From: an uncultured Roseibium sp.
GTDB taxonomy: Bacteria; Pseudomonadota; Alphaproteobacteria; Rhizobiales; Stappiaceae
Direction of reading: 5' to 3'
Length of the DNA stretch: 64,000 nt
NCBI RefSeq assembly: GCF_963675985.1
Contig: NZ_OY780958.1
Span: 1,736,001 to 1,800,000 of the forward strand
Positions within the stretch are counted from its first letter, which is position 1, and each line of letters begins with the position of its first letter. Shown here piece after piece: positions 62,615-64,000 of this stretch. The translations under genes and the position numbers were made by a program. The notes beneath the pieces are model-generated. The model did not search any database, was not told the DNA's origin, and saw only the letters and a program-made list of their open reading frames with translations.

Positions 62615-63336
62615 GACGTTTCTCCCAGTTCCCGGATCGCCGTTCTCTGGGTGTCATTGCTCTGGTCGATCATCGCTGTCGCCCCTTCGAAGGCCCGGGT
62701 GATCATGATCAACTTGGTCATTTCCCGAATGGGATTGATGTTCGCGCCTTCCACATATCCCTGTCGAATGCCGTCAGAGCTGAACTCCTGCACCGGGATA
62801 GCCGGTTTGTCCGGGATAACGCCGGAGTTATCGCGGCGGGACAATTTGGCGTCCGTGGCGAATTGAAACAGGCCGATGGTGCCGAGCACATCCTCGCCCT
62901 GGGTAATTTCGCCGTTCTGGGAAATGTTCGGCGGGCCGCCTTCCGGATCGATAATGACCGGCAGGCCACCGGCATCGAGAACCTCATAGCCGTTGAGGGT
63001 CCTCAACACGCCATCGGTTCCCATTTGCATCCGGCCGTCGCGGGTATAGACGACTCCGGTCGGCGTCTGGACCGCCAGAAAGGCCTCCCCTTCAACAGCG
63101 ATATCGAGCGGATTGTCCGTCTTGTTCAGGCTGCCGACCTGACGCGATATGAAGACTTCTCCGCCACTGGCGAAGCTGACCTTGTCCGGCCCGGCCTTGT
63201 CCAGGATCTCCTTGAACTTGACCTCGTCGGCCCGATAGCCGGCCGTGTTCATGTTGGAGATATTGCGCGACACGGTTTCGAGCCGTTTCGACAGGGCTAC
63301 CTGGGCGGACAGCGCCACATAAAGAGCCGATTGCAT
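62611..63336 (-). CDS. flgF: Flagellar basal-body rod protein FlgF
   Basis: A 241-residue rod protein from ATG 63336; the 22 codons upstream are not coding. The N-terminal helix and SRNISNMNTAGYRADEVKFKEIL match the flagellar rod motif (ANNxANxxTxGYK type), and the C-terminal half has the hook/rod pattern ending in the EMTKLIMITRAFEGATAMIDQSND heptad helix. It is part of the proximal rod. It follows the DUF1217 gene by four bases and overlaps the next gene. Confidence 0.93.
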   Translation of the reverse strand: MQSALYVALSAQVALSKRLETVSRNISNMNTAGYRADEVKFKEILDKAGPDKVSFASGGEVFISRQVGSLNKTDNPLDIAVEGEAFLAVQTPTGVVYTRDGRMQMGTDGVLRTLNGYEVLDAGGLPVIIDPEGGPPNISQNGEITQGEDVLGTIGLFQFATDAKLSRRDNSGVIPDKPAIPVQEFSSDGIRQGYVEGANINPIREMTKLIMITRAFEGATAMIDQSNDTQRTAIRELGETS

Positions 63337-63340
63337 GGGG

Positions 63341-64000
63341 TCACGATCCTCCGAGCTTGAGATTCTGGATGCTGGCCAGCAGGTTTTCGCCGAAACTGAC
63401 AACCGAAGTTGCCCCGCCGGAGACGAGCAGGTTCGGAACCGCTTGAAGGTTCTGGCCGTTTTCCAGGTCGTAAAGCGTTGAGAACCGTTCGAGAAAATCG
63501 TTCAGGTACTCCGGATCCTGAAGCTTTTCGATATCGATATGGTCTTCGATATAGGCCGCCTGTTTGCCGAGATCAGACATGGCGAATTCGTCGGGCAGAC
63601 CAAGGGCCGTGTAGACCGTTTCGGCAAGAGCCTTGTCGGCAAGAATGTCATAGGCGGAATCGATTTCCTCAGCCTTGCGGGCGAAGTAAAGTGCAAGACG
63701 AACACCTTCGTTCGACGCCCCTTCTTTCTCTTCCAGCGTCTGGCGCACGTAGGCCTCTGTGACGCCTTCCTGCGCGCGGGAAAAGATGGTCGCCGTCTCG
63801 CCGTAACGATCGAAATTGAACGTCTCGGCGAATTGCCGGTACCGGTCATCGGTCAGTTGGTTGGCGAAAGAGGTGCGCTCATCGATGCCTTCTTCAAGCA
63901 CCTTGCGCATGAAGGCCTTGGCATAGGTCATGTCCTCCAGGCCGAACGCTTTCATCGCATAGGTGAAGATCCGGTCGTCGCCGAGCAGATCATCAATCGA
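63341..64000 (-). CDS. DUF1217 flagellar-cluster protein, partial at window end
   Basis: The frame stays open through the right window edge; the inner Met at 63955 is not the start, since the upstream codons read SIDDLLGDDRIFTYA, continuous with the domain. KAFGLEDMTYAKAFMRKVLEEGI and the repeated FNFDRYG-type segments match DUF1217, found in rhizobial flagellar operons. About 219 residues are visible. The function is unknown, but conserved linkage to flgF suggests a flagellar role. Confidence 0.85.
   Translation of the reverse strand, partial: SIDDLLGDDRIFTYAMKAFGLEDMTYAKAFMRKVLEEGIDERTSFANQLTDDRYRQFAETFNFDRYGETATIFSRAQEGVTEAYVRQTLEEKEGASNEGVRLALYFARKAEEIDSAYDILADKALAETVYTALGLPDEFAMSDLGKQAAYIEDHIDIEKLQDPEYLNDFLERFSTLYDLENGQNLQAVPNLLVSGGATSVVSFGENLLASIQNLKLGGS

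Noticed and set aside
1..64000. CRISPR arrays, complete insertion sequences, prophage or rRNA genes
   Set aside because: No regularly spaced repeats, transposase, phage structural genes or rRNA sequence were seen anywhere in the window.

Overview
The window reads as chromosomal DNA of a GC-rich alphaproteobacterium of the Hyphomicrobiales (Rhizobiales), most like the marine Stappiaceae (Roseibium/Labrenzia/Stappia). This rests on family-level resemblance and gene order, not on a database search. The pointers are: a pyruvate dehydrogenase operon whose E1-beta carries its own lipoyl domain, ftsB upstream of pdhA, the mfd-sdhE-recG-DUF502-glmS-glmU neighbourhood, the tpiA/ppiD-trpD-trpC-moaC-moeA neighbourhood, and a Rem/FtcR-type flagellar regulator beside fliI and flgF.

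Layout. 1-7.1 kb is the minus-strand ftsB, pdhA-pdhB-pdhC-lpdA block, two tandem GlsB/YeaQ membrane proteins, a hotdog thioesterase and the first codons of lipA, which is cut by the window edge. 7.3-20.6 kb is housekeeping: pcm, mfd, sdhE, recG, two small membrane proteins, a GNAT acetyltransferase coupled to glmS, glmU, and an envelope protein with a coiled coil and a SPOR-like C-terminus. 20.7-25.9 kb has ccdA, a universal stress protein, and a TAXI-type TRAP transporter (fused permease plus binding protein). 26-27.6 kb is AT-richer and gene-poor, with one small hypothetical gene and tRNA-Lys(TTT).

27.6-35.7 kb is an accessory plus-strand cluster. It encodes a BMP-type ABC importer (binding protein, double ATPase, two permeases) followed by a 2-oxoglutarate/Fe(II)-type oxygenase, a VOC protein, a cysteine hydrolase and an iron-type alcohol dehydrogenase. 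This looks like an uptake-and-degradation pathway for one small, probably nitrogenous, compound that I cannot name. 36-40.3 kb is an RND efflux pair. 40.5-50 kb returns to housekeeping (VOC protein, pyrG, secG, tpiA, ppiD, trpD, trpC, moaC, moeA). 50-53.2 kb is a type I secretion adaptor and ABC exporter with no substrate gene beside them.

53.4-59.3 kb is a form II CO-dehydrogenase-like molybdenum hydroxylase operon (coxG-S-L-M order). It is preceded by an AcoR-like regulator that has the sensor and Fis-type HTH parts but no AAA+ domain. 59.5-64 kb is the edge of a flagellar cluster: Rem/FtcR-like regulator, fliI, an unrecognised proline/alanine-rich protein, flgF and a DUF1217 protein cut by the window end.

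The most unusual non-coding feature is a dispersed repeat. About 209 bp is present twice in opposite orientations (21551-21759 and 35779-35987), ungapped and about 83% identical by eye. The second copy has imperfect terminal inverted repeats, and its outer end supplies the stop codon of the RND pump gene. No CRISPR array, rRNA, complete insertion sequence, prophage or replication origin was seen.
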